Shown here: positions 49,091 through 60,000 of the stretch, in pieces
Layout of the letters: the number at the start of each line of letters is the position of its first letter
How positions within the stretch are numbered: position 1 is the first letter of the stretch
DNA from: Membranipora membranacea
Taxonomy: Eukaryota > Bryozoa > Gymnolaemata > Cheilostomatida > Membraniporidae
Reading direction: 5' to 3'
NCBI GenBank assembly: GCA_914767715.1
Contig: OU612073.1
Coordinates: 23,686,001-23,746,000 of the forward strand
DNA: 60,000 nucleotides
The notes under the pieces: model-generated
What the model was told of the DNA's origin: nothing
The model's input: the letters and a program-made list of their open reading frames with translations, nothing else
The model's database searches: none
Program-made: the position numbers and the translations under genes

Positions 49091-50734
49091 CCATACCAGA
49101 AAAACATGCAAACAAGAACTGACCAGCCTTGATGTTCCCCTGGTTTTATATACACGGGTGTTCATATGTATATATATAGTATATTAAGTCTATGGTTGTC
49201 ACTCTATTTGACTACCATAGCATGCTGTTTGGTCTATTGAGGAACAAAGGAAGATTTGATTAGACTTTGCAATGAACATTTTGAGGAACTGGTAACCGTT
49301 TGCTATCAGACTTGTCACGCCAAAGACTGCTGTTGTATGCGACCAGACACATATTTCTGCAAACTAATTGAAGCCCTCAGAACAAAACAACTTTAATTAT
49401 ATGTCTGTATGGTCTAGGCTCTAGACTCGTGCCATTTAAGGGAATTACATTGTTCATTGAGCTTACAATGATTGTGATGCCCCATCCTAGCAGGCAACTC
49501 TTGCAGGGGGTGGACGACACTGTCAACCCACGCAAAAACCAGGCAACAGATCATAATCAAGTTCTAATCTTAGTTACAGTTCAGGTAAAACAATTCTCTC
49601 AGTCTTGCTCCAAATATAATAACCAAATCAGAAATCCGGGATTGCAGTTCTAGCTCTCACAACAGAGTGTTTTAAAGAAGACTTTCTGTCACTAAGTTTG
49701 GCTAATAATCTTACAAGTGACAAAGAATTTCATTGGCCTTTTCAAACTAGCCAGCTGTTTTCTAAATGACGTGTGATTACTGAAGCCGCACAAAAAATCC
49801 TGGAACTGACATCAGTCAATCCCTATCATTTAGTCCAGCTTTATGCTGAACCAATTCACTTGGTAAAAACGGGTACCATTACCACTGAAAGCATGGTTAA
49901 TAGAGGTTTTATATTTTTTGGTTTAATCGCCCCAAGTTAAAATGAGAGCTTCATATTATAATATTGATACTAGTGTGATGTGAAAAATATCATATGTATA
50001 TCAGTTTCATTTCTGCTCAAGTCATTTGGATGTATGAGACCGTGCAGAAAATAAGAAGAAACAAAAACTTTTGGATTTGTTTAGCACTGCATTGTCACAC
50101 AGGGTTGTCATATCAAAAGAAATTATCTCACGACATCATAGCATTTAATTCTAACTTTTAAATTAAAATGTGTGGTTTTGCGGACGAAAATCACTTCATA
50201 CACGATTTCCTAGAAAGATGCCGTTCCGGTTGTCTTAGACATGTAAAAGATCAAGATAATTTTCATGCCTCGCCTAGGATACTAACTTGAGAACTACTGG
50301 TCCGATTTGCTTGATTTTTCATTCTAATTGTAGCCATTCCTCGTTGAGCAATCTCCAAACCCTCAATTATCTTTGATATAGTTTCTTACGTTTGCGATTG
50401 CAATTAAAAAAATTCCAGAGACTTATATTACTACGCCAAATCTGGTGCAGTAATATTGCAGGCAAACGATCATGAATGGTTGGATTTTTCGTTGTATTCA
50501 CGAGGTATTTATTTTAATTCGAGTAGAGATGTTGATTCGAAACTTTGGAATATACAAAAAGGATACATGTGTAGGTAATTCCCATGCAATTTTTCACTCA
50601 ATAATTGTTTTATTTGAAGTTAGCTGGGCATAATGATTATTGAGTTTACAACCTGCCTCTAGAAAACTGTATGATAGGCATTGTTTCATACTCATTCTCC
50701 AACACAAAAGTTCCATTTGGTTCAAAATAAATGC

Positions 50735-50949
50735 CTAGTGCCCTCACCAAGGTGTTGGAGGATGCCCCTATCAGAAAAAATATTTAAGTCTTGGTACGGT
50801 TTTCACATATTTATACGCCTCGTTTCGTCAGGTCAAAGTGAATTTTTGTCAAAATTGTGACTAGTTTAGGAGTACGATAATTCAAATTTGCCAACTGGCA
50901 CATTTTTTTTCATCAATACTGGTCAGCACTGGGTTAGTGAGGGCACTAG
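50735..50949. repeat. MITE-like repeat with 13-bp inverted ends
   Basis: CTAGTGCCCTCAC at 50735-50747 is the exact reverse complement of 50937-50949. The interior has no open frame. Size and ends fit a small non-autonomous DNA element. Confidence 0.5.
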
Positions 50950-52139
50950 CTAGGGTAATCAAAATTGTCCACCTTGGACAACGATTGACACAGCTCACTT
51001 TCTTTATAGCATTGTCAACAATGATGGTTAGGCTATCGGTATGTGAATTTGAAATCCATTTTTTTTTGTCAAATCAAACATTGAACATTATTGTTGTTAT
51101 GGCTGCAGGATATACGGGTAGTCTTTTTGTTTTAACTACATCTCCAAGAACTTGCAATGACGCTACGTCATGACGAAATGTCATGAAATTTTGGGTTTAT
51201 ACTTCTTTGATCAATTGGATTGAGAAACCCAAAAAAGATTTTGCCGAGGCATGATCTTAATGAGATTCTTTTTTGTAAGTTCCATACTCTAGTAGCAAGC
51301 TCCTTTTATGAGAGAGTATATGCATGCTTTCTCGCAGCATATAAGTTTGTCAGCTAACTTAATCAATCTAGCAGTGATAGCTGACTCGCTATGAAGCTAG
51401 AAGGCGGTGACCATCAGTAAACAAAAGGAAAATGAAACCAAGATTATATTTTTTGGGAGAGAATCCTAACACAAAGAGAAGCCTTGCTAGACAGAAATCG
51501 CAGCTGTGGCGATCCAATGTGTTTGAGTTCAGAATGCTCTAACACGTCTAGCTTCACTAAACATGATTTGGTAAGTAGCAAAAAGCTTGCAAAATAGACT
51601 GCAATGTATTTCAGCATATGACAAAGAACAGAGCTGAGGCAAATCTGTGTTTTTAGTGAGTTTTAGTGCATACAAGGGATATGATTAGAATTATTTGCCT
51701 CTGAAAGCCTCTGATTTGTCACAACTCTGCGCAGAGGCTGTTTTCTAAGTTCACAGTTACGGATACTGGCCGATTGCACCCCAAGCAGTTTAAAAGGGTA
51801 ATATTGGTAGGTTAAATTAATAAAATTGTACTTCAGGATGAATTTTTGAGAGTTACTCCTAAAATATTTGCTATATATACTCAATTTGAGATTTGCTCTG
51901 CGCTGGAAAAAAAGGCAACATCAACTCAATACACATTACGGGACAAATGTTTTTATCTCAAAATAAAATTCCGAATGACAGATTTTATTTAAGTTATACT
52001 TTTCACAAAATTTTATTATTACATCAAAAGACTTAACAAACCTAGACTCGCCACTATTATATAACTTAAGTGAGGTTCTCAACTGTGGGTGGAGTTACGA
52101 AGAAGAGGTATACAGCCGGAGGGTGCTGGGGACCGTTAC

Positions 52140-52260
52140 AATCATCCTTTAGACTTAGAGCTGCCACAATGGGAATCATACCCACAACTCCTACGGCACC
52201 ATTTGCCTAGCAGTGAATGGCAAGCGCACTAACCATTGCGCCATCTCTCCATCCCCAAAA
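52140..52260 (-). repeat. tRNA-derived SINE
   Basis: On the minus strand GATGGCGCAATGGTTAGTGC resembles a tRNA D-arm with A box. GTGGGTATGATTCCCAT further on resembles a degenerate T-arm with B box. There is no proper acceptor stem. Confidence 0.5.
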
Positions 52261-52579
52261 ATTGGATTGTGTTATAAAAAGTATGCGATATTTGATTTGC
52301 AATCCACAGTCAAGGTCTTGTGTTGATAACTCATGTCTGATCAGATTTTTTAATTTCTTGGAAAAAAACTTTGAGGTGAAAAGAATATCAAACTGTTCGG
52401 GATAAGCAGCTTAATCTATTTCTATTTTCAAACTCAGAATTCGAGTGAAATTGATTGATCAATAAAACACCTGGTATAGATTGACAGCAAGTCATTGATA
52501 ACCCCAACGCCTCAGTGCCTCAATGCTAAAGCTGATCATAGCAACTATTCCAGAATATTCCGGAGTTTCCAGACTATTC

Positions 52580-52612
52580 CGGAGTTTCCAGAGTTTCCAG
52601 AGTTTCCAGAGT
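52580..52612. repeat. 9-bp tandem repeat AGTTTCCAG
   Basis: Several head-to-tail copies of AGTTTCCAG, preceded by a related TATTCCGGAGTTTCCAG duplication. Confidence 0.85.
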
Positions 52613-53266
52613 ATGTGTAGAAGAATAAAATCCCCTTTTGTTGATGTCTATGATGACCGACTGTCCCGAATGAATATCAAGGAAATTATTAATATGTGTT
52701 TCGAAGATTGATCCTGTGAAGACATTGTATTCCATGACTTGTTACTAGTTTCTGATACTGTCGGCCGATCCGACTTTTATCGAAAACTTGCATTTGAAAA
52801 ATATTAATTTCATTGTCATTATCATTATCATCATATGGCCTTATTTTTCATCATCAATAAAGTATACTATAAATTCAAAATGGTATGTATGGTATATATT
52901 TTTTTTCTCAGTAATAATCCCTACCATTTATAAATTTCTCACAAAATTACCATTACCTTAAAAATTCACATTTTATGCCATAATGCCTGGGAAAATGTTT
53001 GTCTTTGTATTTATAGTTAGAAAAATGTGGTCTATCTTTTACAGGTACACTGCAGGCAACCAATAACACTAAAAAAATAACGATGGTGAGGAATTCAACG
53101 TTTTAGCATTATGATTATGAAAAAGCTATTACAGTTTGATATGAGATTGCATAATTCCTGAGTCTGTATGAAATCAGGGAGAATTCTCCATAACATTTTT
53201 TCTAACATAAAACTCAGTCTCAGTAGTTAAACATTTAATGGTTGGTTTCAGACATCTGAAAATCTA

Positions 53267-56200
53267 CTATGATTTTTCACTGTCCTCCCACACGCTATAT
53301 TTATCAGAATTCTTGAGCAGTTTGTGGAAAATAGGTTTTAACTTCCGCTTGCAATCTTCTAGATCATCCCCGCTGATGTTGATAAAGCAGAAGTTGACTC
53401 CGGAGTTGGTGACGATATCGATGACTCTATTCTTATGAACAAGTAACTCAAAGGTCATGTCTTCTCTTTTTTGACTAATCAGACTTCCCCAGTATTCATA
53501 ATCGAATATATCGGTAGCTTTACCCGTCTCGAAGGTTACCACGTAAAGGTTTGCAGCGTATTTTGGAGCACTTGGGTCGGTCTGTAAAACAGGAAAATAT
53601 GCATCACAGGCCACCAAACAGCAAATATCATCCATTAGACCAGTTTCTGTCAGACTTTTAATTTTCCTGACTCATGTCACAAGCAGTTTGTGTAAGGTGA
53701 ATATTAGGTGTTGAGCTACAAGTGGCTAATTTCTTACCAAGTAGCGGGGTTTAGGGGTAGGAATTGGATTTCCTAGCTGCAGATCAAAGAAGAGCTGCAT
53801 TTTTTTGGTGTTGTAGTACATCTTCACTATATCTGTAACTTGGTAAAACATTCTTGGGTTGACTTCTAACACCTGTAATCGAAAAATTTCAATAAACATA
53901 TAAATAAATCATCCCTGATCTACACATGTAAGAAAAAGTGTAATTAGCAGCTATCCAGCTATCTTTAAAGTACATGAAACAAATTACATAGTAACATACA
54001 CAGCATTAGTGCACCCCTGTACAAGGTATTAGTGGGCAAGCTAATGCTTAAATGTTAATGTTTGTCTTCAGGATGAGAATAAGAATGATTAATATACCTT
54101 GACAGAGTCATCTCTTAGGGCAAAGAACTCGATATTGAAGAGGCAGTTGTCCATTCCGTAGCTTATCAATCGCTGACAGACTTCATCCCTCATCTTAGCA
54201 GCTGCTTGTTTAGCAGCTTCAGAAAGTTGAGTCGGGACACCACACCCAACAAACGCTTGAGGGTTACTCTTCCAATAAAGGTTGTCAACAAACTCACATG
54301 GTATAACTCGCCCTGTAAATGTAAATGAGATTAAGTGAAAAGTAGCATAGTTAGTGAGTCTGTTTTAGTAGGTGTCGGAGAGCTGCCTTGCCTGGTTTGT
54401 CTTATCTTGTCTTATGTGGGGGGAGGAGGGCAGTGGTATGAGACCATACATTCAAGAGAACAGGTGATTGACACCCCTAGTGCTCAAAGACTCCTGGACA
54501 ATTTTGATTATTACTGATGGAACACATCCTTGGTGTTAGAAGGATGAGAAGTTCCATCAGCCGGTTATGTGATTATGAGTGTTGAGTTTGAGATGTGTGT
54601 GATTTGTGAGAGTTGTTGGTTGAAATTGATTTTGAGTTTTGTGGTATGTGGGTTGGCAGAAGCCAGGGTAGTTCCCTCGAGACGAGAGCATGTAATGAAC
54701 CCGGGACCCTTCACTTTATAGCAAAGGATGTGATCATTTGCGCTATCAAAGTTTGGCCTGGATTATACAACTGAGTTGTCTTTTCGGTACAAAAATGGAG
54801 GCAACTTCTGACACATGAGTACTCACCATTTTGGATGCATAGTTCTGTTGTGTGTATTGTAGCCTCCCCTGTATCAACACCAATACATTCTTCTGCCAGT
54901 AGATATGGTGTCTTTAACATTTCGTATTTCTCTTCTAATCCCACTAACAGCTTACCCCAAACATCGTAATAGCATCGCATGTCAACGTCCATTCCAGTTA
55001 CTTTCTGCAAAGCCTGAAACATCAAATATATCATCGTTGTTGGTTGTGTCATGAAAACTATCATGCACCTTACTTTTCTAGACATAGGTCAACGGTACCT
55101 TCTTCAATATATTCACTCACGTTTGATTAAATTAAAGTTGATTTAATCAGGTGGTCATATCACACGCCACTTCTCAAAGCATTGGTGGCAAAATATTGGT
55201 TGCAAGGTTGAAGTTTCTGCACCAGGTTGCTCTCTGTTTGCAAGCCGGTCAGAGCACACATTGGGGCCAACCAAACTCCAGTAGTTGATGGACTGCAGTG
55301 AGATTTGAACCCACGACCTTCAAGATTTGCGTACTGAAAGACAAAGTAACCAACTACCCAATCAACCAATTATTTCACTTTGCAGCTATGAGGAGGTACA
55401 GGTGGACGGCTTGTATGTGCATTGATTCAGCATGGTGGTAACTTTCTATAGTCATGAGTTAGTCAACATATACCTTCTTTCAGCGGGTCTGAACTTACAA
55501 AATATCAAGCAAAAACTTAGTTTTAATTGTTTTAGTGTATTAAAATTGGATAGAATTGATTGATTGGATAGAAATTTATTGTTGCAATAATGGCAATAAT
55601 TCACATGAAATATGAATTGTTGCATGAGTGCCCTTCCCAAGGGCGAAGGAGTCACCAACAAGACCCCTGCACATGGAGTCCACACATCTCAAGGATGCCA
55701 CTTCCAAGACATTTTTTATATTGGTGTTTTTGTGTTACAATCTAACCTTTATCAGTTCATCTCTGCTCTCACATTTCTGTATGAGGCTGGAAGCTGTTCC
55801 ACAAGATGGCTTCAAGATGAGTGGTAACCCGACAGCATCGACAATCTCATCTATGTTGATCTCTTGGTTTGGGTAGAGCGGCACTGGGATGTACTTGACA
55901 TTGTACTGATCAGGTATAAGCAGTTTACGAGTGTAGCCCTTCGAGTTACATAACATCACTGCCTCGACACTTGGATACTGAAAGAATAGCATGACATTTA
56001 ACCGACTGCTTTTTGGAGAACCTGACCAGACTTTTTAAACCTTTTTCTTGCAATCACCATAGTCGTATACTTTTCATCACGATATTGCATGTTCTTGTTG
56101 GCCAATAAGTTGTTGTTGTTAATGTGAAAAAATGTGAATAAATAACATTTGAATTGATCTTTAGATTAATCATAACCGTGTTAATCTTCTAAATAACACG

Positions 56201-57086
56201 ATTTATTTACAGTCCTAAATACAATGCAATTCAATGCAATGCAATATGATATGATATGATACGATTCAATTCAATACAATACAATGCAACAGTATACTAT
56301 GCATTACAATACCCAGGTGGCAGGTACATTCTATTTCTATTTTTCACAACAATATTAGTACCATAAATTGTTTTTGCAGTAATTTCTGATATGGTAACAG
56401 AGCATGGGAAGGAACTTTGATTTTATTTAGATACGAATTACAGTCAGATATGATAATTCTGGGAGAAACTTGCTCAACCTATACGAAGATCGCCGAATCA
56501 GTATAATAAAATGAGAGACGTAAGAATCATAGCAAACCCCAACAGAGTACAGTTTTGTAACTCACCTTTAGATGTGGGTTATGATTAGCAATGTAACTAT
56601 GAAGAAGTGCTCCACCATCAAATGTGCTTGATAGAAGCAAATCAGCTTTTTGTTCTTTTACAAGACTACAGTATCGGTCCGCAAAATCTTCTATATCTTT
56701 TAGGGCTGAGAAAAAAGAAATTACACTATTTAAAATTATTTAGTGATTTCCATCTGTGAGGTCCTTGTATAGAAACCTGTTTATCTTCACCAGATATTAG
56801 TAATGATTTTTCTCCACTAATCGCATAACCATAAAAGAAAGCCATTTTGAAGTATGACGAAAAAAAAGTGATATAATTAAGGAAATAAATGGCTCACCAG
56901 CAGTGTTGATATTTGGTACATTAACATCTGTGAACACCCAGTCAATATCAGGATACATCTTCCTTAACTTATCCTCATCTTCAGTCGATAACTTTTCGGG
57001 TCTCCAACGCCAGAAAGGCTCGATAACCACGCCTCTGATCTTCCCTTGTGATGACATCGCCGCAGAATGATAGATTCTCCCGGTCT
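53267..57086 (-). CDS. ATP-grasp domain ligase-like protein, copy B (5' end missing)
   Basis: Seven minus-strand exons: 57086-56898, 56705-56566, 55977-55747, 55013-54827, 54312-54098, 53872-53738 and 53581-53267 (stop TAG). They encode about 469 aa without the N-terminus. Exons 2-6 measure 140, 231, 187, 215 and 135 nt, identical to copy A, with the same phases. ATP-grasp motifs are present: LILKPSCG, LAEECIG, NIEFF and VLEVNPRM. The C-terminal segment (GVNFCFINISG and onward) also aligns with copy A. The catalytic plan is intact, so this copy is probably active. Divergence between copies is clear, especially after the EVNPR/EINPR motif, where substrate contacts are expected. The missing first exon must lie in or beyond the satellite at the right end. 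Confidence 0.78.
55285..55378 (-). repeat. tRNA-derived SINE in an intron of ATP-grasp copy B
   Basis: On the minus strand GATTGGGTAGTTGGTTAC resembles a D-arm/A-box and GTGGGTTCAAATCTCAC resembles a T-arm/B-box. It lies between exons 3 and 4 of copy B. Confidence 0.55.
56224..56296. repeat. CAATG/CAATA pentanucleotide repeat
   Basis: Imperfect five-base units (AATGC, AATTC, GATAT, AATAC) in an intron of ATP-grasp copy B. Confidence 0.8.
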
Positions 57087-57882
57087 CTAAAGGGTTAAAT
57101 AATAAACGCATTAAAGTTGGACAATAATTAAACATAAGAACCGGTTTTTGTGACAATACAAGTATTGCTTATTTGCGCTCAACTGATGGTCAATGACAGC
57201 GGTAATCCGGTTTATAATAAGCGCTGCTCAAACTTAGAGTGAGCAACCATACGAAACCGTTTATTATGGTGGTTGGCATTAAGTTGTTTGTTCACCCAAA
57301 TTGCGGTTGCGTGTGCCGTCGCACCTCCTCCAACACATTAATTAAGTGTCTCACTGGAAAGTTAACATTGATTCAAATCTGAGCTACAAGACATTGACCA
57401 CAAAAGGATGCCTAGCAACTTAATTTCTAATTTTAAATGAATCCGTTGGTATGATTATGTAGTCTGGCTAAGACAAATGTAAATGATTTTGAGCGCCAAA
57501 TCTTCTGAGTAACTTACATTATTATACATTTAGCTTTTCTTTTCTATGATCAAATTTATAGAATTGTTTCAAGTTTCTCTCTTCCTGTCTTGACCTTTGA
57601 ACTTTGAAATTTGAAGAAATAACAAAGAATTGTTGGTAATGAAATGATAATGGAAGCTCTCTGGATTGAAAGATACTCTTTGCATTTATACAGTCCAGCA
57701 TTAAAATGATATCAATCAACAAGAACTCAGCCCTGTCAAAATGCTGAAATTACCACCGTTTTAAGAGGGATTTCAGATCAGATTCACTTTCTCCCATTCC
57801 TGTCAAGAGCGATAGATCAACCAACTCTGATGCTGAACATATGTGCCAAAAGAGTAAAAATGTTTTGTTTGGTTCGGTCCCA

Positions 57883-57945
57883 AAACGGCCCGCGGCCCAA
57901 AACGGCCCGTGGCCCAAAACGGCCCGCGGCCCAAAACGGCCCAGC
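57883..57945. repeat. Short minisatellite AACGGCCCGCGGCCCAA
   Basis: About four copies of a 17-bp GC-rich unit at the left edge of the satellite block. The open frame across it is not a gene. Confidence 0.85.
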
Positions 57946-59940
57946 ATGATTTTTAAGTTCGTCGGGACCCAAAACCTCTAAAAAACAAGTTAAGTCAACA
58001 AACTTAAGTTTTTGGGAAACTTAAGTTTTTTAACTTTCCATAAAATGGCCCAGCATGATTTTTGAGTTCTACAAGTCCCAAAACCTCTAAAAAACAAGTT
58101 AAGCCAAGAAACTTAAGTTTTTGGGAAAAAACTCAAGTTTTCAAAAAAACGGCCCAGTTCGATTTTTGAGTTCTACAAGCCCCAAAACCTCTAAAAAACA
58201 AGTTAAGCCAAGAAACTTAAGTTTTTGGGAATAAACTCAAGTTTTCAAAAAAACGACCAAGTATGATTTTTGACTTCTCCAAGTCCCGAAACTTCAAAAA
58301 AACGAGTTAAGTCAACAAACTTAAGTTTTTTGGAAAAAACTTAAGTTTTCAAAGTTTTCAAAATAACGGCCCAGCATGATTTTTGAGTTCTTCAAGTCTC
58401 GAAACCTCTAAAAAACGAGTTAAGTCAACAAAATTAAAGACTTAGTTTGAGGCTGCTCTTTTGTATCACATCTTATTCTCCATATTTTATTCTATCATGT
58501 GAGCGATTTTCAGAGGAAGTTATGGCCTCTCAATCTTCCAGGGTGATTGCTTTCAATCGGCATTGGGAATAAGCGGATGTTTCCCCTGGGGCACGTCACA
58601 ACCATAGACATGTGTTTTGTCTATGGTCATACTTATTATGAGTTAATACACTAATAATCACACAGATAAGATGATGATCAAAATTCAGACCTGGGTGGGA
58701 ATCGAACCCGGGTCCACATATCTATAGGCAACGACGCTAACATCCACCACTTGGACCAACTAGGTGAGCCTGTAGACAATATAGCTCAGTGTTAACGGCG
58801 ATGCCTGCAAAGCCTTTTGGACCTGGGTTTGAGACCGTTACAGATCTGAACATTTTGATCATCAACGTATTTATTAGTGTATCGTAATAAGTATGGTGGT
58901 TGTGACCTACCATAGGGATTGCCGGCTGATTCTTACTGCCGATAAATTGGCGTCACCTTGGAAGTTTGAGAGGCCATAACTTCCTCAATATTTGGATTCT
59001 AAAGCTGGAATTCACTCACATGATAGAATAAAATATGGAGAATAAGATGTGATACAACAGAGCAGCCTCAAACTAAGTCTTTAAGTTTTTGGGAATAAAA
59101 TTAAACTTTTACAATTTTTCATAAAAACGGCCTAGTATGATTTTTGAGTTCTACAAGTCCCAAAACCTCTAAAGAACAAGTTTAGTCAACAAACTTAAGT
59201 TTTTGTAAAAAAAAATAAAATTTTTCAAAAAAACGACCCAGCATTATTTTTGAGTTCTTCAAGTCTCGAAACCTCTAAAAAACGAGTGAAGTCAACAAAA
59301 TAAGCTTTTGGGAAAAAAACTTAATTTTTTTAATTTTTCAAAAAAATGGCCTAGTATGATTTTTGAGTTCTAAAAGTCCCAAAACCTCAAAAAAACAAGT
59401 TAAGCCAAGAAACTTAAGTTTATGTGAAAAATTTTAATTTTGAATTTTGTTTTCAAAAAACGACCAAGTATGATTTTTGACTTCTCCAAGTCCCGTAACT
59501 TAAAAAAACGAGTTAAGTCAACAAACTTAAGTTTTTTGGAAAAAACTTAAGTTTTTGGGAAAAAACTGATGTTTTCAAACTTTTCAAAAAAACAGTATGA
59601 TTTTTGAATTCGTCATGACCCAAAACCTCAAAAAAACAAGTTTAGTCAACAAACTTATGTTTTTCAAAAATAATTATGTTTTTCAAAAAAACGGCCCGGT
59701 ATGATTTTTGAGTTCGTCATGATCCAAAACGTCAAAAAAACAAGTTTAGTCAACAGACTTATGTTTTTGTAAAAAAAATTAAATTTTTCAAAAAAACGGC
59801 CCAGCATGGTTTTTGAGTTCTTCAAGTCCCAAAACCTCTAAAAAAACAAGTGAAGCCAACAAACTTAAGTTTTTTGTGAAAAAAGCTCAAGTTTTCAAAC
59901 TTTTCAAAAAAATGTCCTAATACTGAATTTTCAGAAAAAT
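57946..59940. repeat. Satellite with units of about 105 bp
   Basis: A core GATTTTTGAGTTC followed by CCCAAAACCTCTAAAAAACA and AACTTAAGTTTTTGGG recurs. Copies begin near 58058, 58159, 58266 and 58378, then from 59138 to 59807. The array runs towards the window's right edge and is split by an inverted repeat at 58436-59084. Confidence 0.9.
58436..59084. mobile_element. Long inverted repeat containing tRNA-like sequences
   Basis: The two ends (58436-58510 and about 59010-59084) are nearly perfect reverse complements. Similarity continues inward, with more mismatches, for about 300 bases per arm. In the left arm the minus strand shows a tRNA-like A box (TGGTCCAAGTGG) and B box (GGGTTCGATTCCCACC). 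The right arm carries a degenerate equivalent on the plus strand (TAGCTCAGTG, GGGTTTGAGACC). It looks like two tRNA-derived units in head-to-head orientation, inserted in the satellite. Confidence 0.65.
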
Positions 59941-60000
59941 CGGAAACCCTTATGTGACCTCACACAAGGCCTTTAAGTTCTATCATATAACACAGCTTCT

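Larger units (their letters stand above)
49200..53266. other. Gene-poor spacer between the ATP-grasp paralogues
   Basis: About 4 kb with no supported coding exon. It holds a MITE-like repeat (50735-50949), a tRNA-derived SINE (about 52140-52260) and a 9-bp tandem repeat (52580-52612). The 5' exon or promoter of ATP-grasp copy A may also be here. Confidence 0.45.

Noticed and set aside
57750-57947. Minus-strand 65-aa open frame beginning MLGRFGPRAVLG
   Set aside because: The first third is translation of the GGCCCGC minisatellite and the rest lacks splice sites or a domain.
58690-58772. tRNA gene on the minus strand
   Set aside because: A and B boxes are present but the T-stem and acceptor stem do not pair. 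It is part of the inverted tRNA-derived repeat.
1-60000. CRISPR arrays, operons or other prokaryotic features
   Set aside because: The tandem repeats lack unique spacers and the genes are intron-rich. Nothing bacterial was seen.

Overview
The window is nuclear DNA of a multicellular animal, most likely an invertebrate. Genes are split into many short exons with GT/AG junctions, intergenic DNA is AT-rich, and there are tRNA-derived SINEs, LINE fragments, minisatellites and a satellite. The gene set (Rubicon, the ciliary protein CIMAP1/ODF3, a C-type lectin, ATP-grasp enzymes) fits a bilaterian or other ciliated metazoan. I cannot name the phylum. All gene models were built by eye from open frames, splice signals and matching codon phases. 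No transcript data were used.

Layout. 0.85-1.56 kb (-): a three-exon 123-aa gene I do not recognise. 1.6-3.6 kb: a divergent intergenic region with a SINE. 3.60-12.75 kb (+): an 18-exon Rubicon orthologue with an N-terminal RUN domain and a C-terminal Zn-binding Rubicon-homology domain, 970 aa, about the size of the vertebrate protein as I recall it. 13.8-14.8 kb (-): a small C-type lectin. 16.7-19.2 kb (-): a six-exon CIMAP1/ODF3 gene, 254 aa. 22.3-23.5 kb (-): a two-exon gene for a 266-aa secreted protein of unknown family. 25.1-39.4 kb, perhaps to 40.3 kb (+): a large gene with a Lys-rich, disordered N-terminus and a C-terminal trypsin-like serine-protease-like domain. One of its introns holds a roughly 5 kb composite mobile structure, a LINE remnant between inverted minisatellite arms. 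40.4-44.0 kb (+): a five-exon gene for a small secreted Cys-rich peptide. 44.9-48.3 kb and 53.3-57.1 kb (-): two tandem ATP-grasp ligase-like paralogues whose five internal exons have identical lengths. 57.9 kb to the end: an approximately 105-bp satellite interrupted by a long inverted repeat built from tRNA-derived sequence.

How the genes relate. Rubicon acts in endosome and autophagosome maturation and CIMAP1 lines ciliary or flagellar doublet microtubules. The lectin, the 266-aa protein and the Cys-rich peptide carry predicted signal peptides or belong to secreted families. The ATP-grasp pair probably makes an amide- or peptide-like small molecule. Nothing indicates one shared pathway. 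The least explained loci are the protease-like gene, the Cys-rich peptide gene next to it, and the ATP-grasp pair.
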